7,169 nucleotides of DNA from Nitrospinota bacterium. Lineage in GTDB: Bacteria > Nitrospinota > Nitrospinia > Nitrospinales > VA-1. Below, one piece after another: positions 5,552 to 7,169 of the stretch (positions within the stretch are counted from its first letter, which is position 1; each line of letters opens with the position of its first letter). The translations under genes were made by a program, and so were the position numbers. A model generated the notes under the pieces. That model made no database searches and had not been told where the DNA came from. It saw only the letters and a list, made by a program, of their open reading frames with translations. The stretch covers positions 1 through 7,169 of the forward strand of contig JADFGI010000156.1 of assembly GCA_022567815.1 (NCBI GenBank), written 5' to 3'.

Positions 5552-6235
5552 TTAGACTATCAGATATTTAAAAATGGTATAGATTATTTTTGTCCCCGCT
5601 TTTAGCGTACCGGAAAACGTTCCAGTGATTTTTGACACCCCTACCCTTTGCCGATAACGAACCGGAATTTCGCATATCCTCAATCCTTTCTGCACGGCTT
5701 TGATCTGCATTTCAACCGTCCAGCCGAAATTGATGTCCTGCATCCCGATATTTATCAGGGAATCATATCGAATGGCCCGAAATGGCCCCAAGTCGGTATA
5801 ACGATGCCTGAAAAATATCCGCATCAAAAAGACAGCCAACCGGTTGCCATAGCGCGCTTGCGGCAACAGGGCGGCCCGGCTTTCGGGCAGAATCATGCGG
5901 CTCCCCAAAACAAAATCCTTTTCTCCTGAAAGTATCGGCTGAATGAGTTGATCGATATCCTCGGGATAATCGCTGTAATCACCATCAAGAAAAACCACGA
6001 TATCCGGTTGATTCAATTCGGCGATTCCCCGCAAACAGGCCGACCCGTAACCTTTGCGTTTTTCCTGGACCACCCGGGCGCCGGATTCTAGCGCAACCTC
6101 GGCGGTGTTATCGGTCGAGCCGTTATCGACCACAATTATTTCGTGCAGGGTTTTTCTGGGAAGATCGTTCAGGACAAGACCGATGGAGGATTCTTCATTG
6201 AAGGCGGGAATGATGACCGATATCTTGGGGCTCAT
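5552..6235 (-). CDS. GT2 family glycosyltransferase, DPM1-like, soluble
   Basis: This 227-residue protein is a GT-A fold family 2 enzyme that transfers a sugar from a nucleotide-sugar to an acceptor, often a polyprenyl phosphate or a glycan. Visible motifs are SVIIPAFNEESSIG (6-19), EIIVVDNGSTDNT (32-44), and the metal-binding DGD at 84-86 inside FLDGDYSDYPED. Further on are TDLGPFRAIR, INFGWTVEMQIKA, and a C-terminal RQRVGVSKITGT segment. The length matches the compact DPM1/DPG-synthase-like subgroup, which lacks C-terminal membrane helices and may attach peripherally to the membrane. Donor and acceptor cannot be told from sequence. ATG at 6235 has GGGGA eight bases upstream (6248-6244). It follows the larger membrane GT2 gene after 137 bases that contain a palindromic element, and precedes the LRR gene by 44 bases. 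It could be the first gene of its own transcript, although I saw no clear promoter. Confidence 0.92.
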   Translation of the reverse strand: MSPKISVIIPAFNEESSIGLVLNDLPRKTLHEIIVVDNGSTDNTAEVALESGARVVQEKRKGYGSACLRGIAELNQPDIVVFLDGDYSDYPEDIDQLIQPILSGEKDFVLGSRMILPESRAALLPQARYGNRLAVFLMRIFFRHRYTDLGPFRAIRYDSLINIGMQDINFGWTVEMQIKAVQKGLRICEIPVRYRQRVGVSKITGTFSGTLKAGTKIIYTIFKYLIV

Positions 6236-6273
6236 GAATAGATTCCCCGGATCATCCGAGAACTTTGCATAAC

Positions 6274-6366
6274 TCGTCGTTGCGAGGAACGACAGTGACG
6301 AAGCAATCTATAAATATTGCCACGTTACGCGACTTCGAAATCGAAGTCACGCGCCTCGCAATGACA
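6274..6366 (+). repeat. Palindromic MITE/REP-like element with CTCGCAATGACA ends, copy B
   Basis: The left end CGTCGTTGCGAG (6275-6286) and the right end CTCGCAATGACA (6355-6366) are inverted repeats matching at ten of twelve positions. CGAAGCAATC lies at 6299-6308 on the plus strand, so the element is opposite in orientation to copy A. Internally GACTTCGA-AA-TCGAAGTC (6331-6348) forms a perfect 8-base-pair hairpin with a 2-base loop. The internal hairpins differ from copy A, while ends and CGAAGCAATC are shared. It sits six bases after the stop of the membrane GT2 gene and 38 bases before the next start. Confidence 0.82.
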
Positions 6367-6372
6367 CAGGAT

Positions 6373-7169
6373 TCATTCCCTCTCCGTCCTATCCCACTTG
6401 ACAGTATGCCTTCCGGAAATAAAATTAATAAACCCTAAGAATAAGGCAAGATTCATGGAAACAAAATAATAGCAAAGATTGAAAAACTTGATCGGAATCC
6501 CCACCCAACTGAGCATCTGCCCGGTTATGGCGCACATATAAAATGTTACCTGGGCAATAAACGTAACCACATAAAACGGTTCATTGAGTAAAAGGGCGTT
6601 TGATATAAAAGCGGCCGCCATAAAAGACCAAACAAACCACCTCAAAACTTTATGCGACCAGAATGACAATGCCACAAACCCTTTTTTGGGATTAAGCATA
6701 CCGGTAAACATGGCCAATGCCTGAAAATCCCCGGCCCCTATACGGATTCTTCTCTGCTTCTCCTGAATAATATGTTTGGCCGCGTCTTCAACGGCAATAG
6801 CCTCGGGTTCATAAATGACTTTATACCCTTTTTCAAGAATTTTCATGGGGACCACAAAGTCTTCAACAATGGTATCCTCCGGGCACTTGAAAAAAAGATT
6901 CTTTCTGAGCGCAAATATAGCCCCGTTCGCGCCTAATAATGACCCTCGAGCCCCTTCGATCTTTTTTAACATTGTCTCATACCGCCAATAGGCCCCCTCA
7001 AGCTCTCCGCTTGTGCTGCCCTTGACACTGATAAATTTCAATAATCCGCACACACATCCAACTCTTTCATCTCCAAAATTGCGCACTAATTTCTTAAGGC
7101 CATCTTTTTCAAAAATTGTATTGGCATCACTAAACGCAATGATTTCATTTTTATCTGCATCGACCGCAT
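6373..7169 (-). CDS. Membrane GT2 family glycosyltransferase, C-terminal part
   Basis: The frame is open to the right edge, so the visible 264 residues are the C-terminal part of a larger protein; the GTG at 7086 is internal, not the start. Numbering from the edge, there is the metal-binding FSDAN (12-16), LLGANGAIFALR (77-88), the acceptor-side VEDFVVPM (101-108), and KQRRIRIGAGDFQAL (137-151). The last replaces the QxxRW motif of processive synthases such as BcsA. Three membrane helices follow at about 174-194, 199-219 and 228-250, then a tail ending KWDRTERE. This is the COG1215 type, an inner-membrane enzyme that extends a polysaccharide or modifies a lipid-linked sugar. Lack of the Trp of QxxRW argues against a cellulose or hyaluronan synthase. 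The substrate is unknown. It is first of the visible minus-strand cluster and could share a transcript with the smaller GT2. Confidence 0.93.
   Translation of the reverse strand, partial: AVDADKNEIIAFSDANTIFEKDGLKKLVRNFGDERVGCVCGLLKFISVKGSTSGELEGAYWRYETMLKKIEGARGSLLGANGAIFALRKNLFFKCPEDTIVEDFVVPMKILEKGYKVIYEPEAIAVEDAAKHIIQEKQRRIRIGAGDFQALAMFTGMLNPKKGFVALSFWSHKVLRWFVWSFMAAAFISNALLLNEPFYVVTFIAQVTFYMCAITGQMLSWVGIPIKFFNLCYYFVSMNLALFLGFINFISGRHTVKWDRTERE

Overview
The window looks like a stretch of a Gram-negative bacterial chromosome of moderate GC. Evidence for this is an N-terminal PpiD/SurA-type chaperone, a long-form HisG, several Sec-type signal peptides, and hairpin-rich intergenic repeats ending in CTCGCAATGACA/TGTCATTGCGAG. 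Long-form HisG, abundant NHL-repeat secreted proteins and this type of repeat occur in environmental groups such as Nitrospinota, Nitrospirota, Deltaproteobacteria-like lineages and Omnitrophota. That placement comes from family knowledge only, and the sequence does not fix the phylum.

Layout. (i) 1-466, minus strand: 5' part of a membrane-anchored periplasmic folding factor of the SurA_N/PpiD type, running off the left edge. (ii) 467-776: a divergent intergenic region with a good sigma70-like promoter for each side and a 5' leader with competing inverted repeats before hisG. (iii) 777-1939, plus strand: hisG and a coupled small coiled-coil protein with a C-terminal membrane anchor, joined by a GTGA overlap. 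(iv) 1965-2135, minus strand: a tiny two-helix membrane protein converging on the previous gene. (v) 2136-2580: about 445 bases without a credible gene, filled with modular hairpin repeats. These are two diverged copies of one repeat, several extra stem-loops and one element with CTCGCAATGACA-type ends. (vi) 2581-7169, minus strand: four genes in one direction, in transcription order a partial membrane glycosyltransferase (GT2), a soluble GT2, a secreted leucine-rich-repeat protein and a secreted 12-repeat NHL beta-propeller protein. The LRR and NHL genes overlap by ATGA. A second CTCGCAATGACA-type element sits between the two glycosyltransferase genes.

How the genes may work together. hisG starts histidine biosynthesis, and its small partner has no known function. 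The minus-strand cluster combines two sugar transferases with two exported repeat proteins. This suggests a cell-envelope or surface-glycan function, with the LRR and NHL proteins made together as periplasmic or surface binding scaffolds; that is inference from context. I saw no CRISPR array, tRNA, rRNA, transposase or defence gene. The most unusual features are the LRR-NHL coupled pair, the mosaic repeat region, the HisG lacking its usual C-terminal strand, and the hisG leader.
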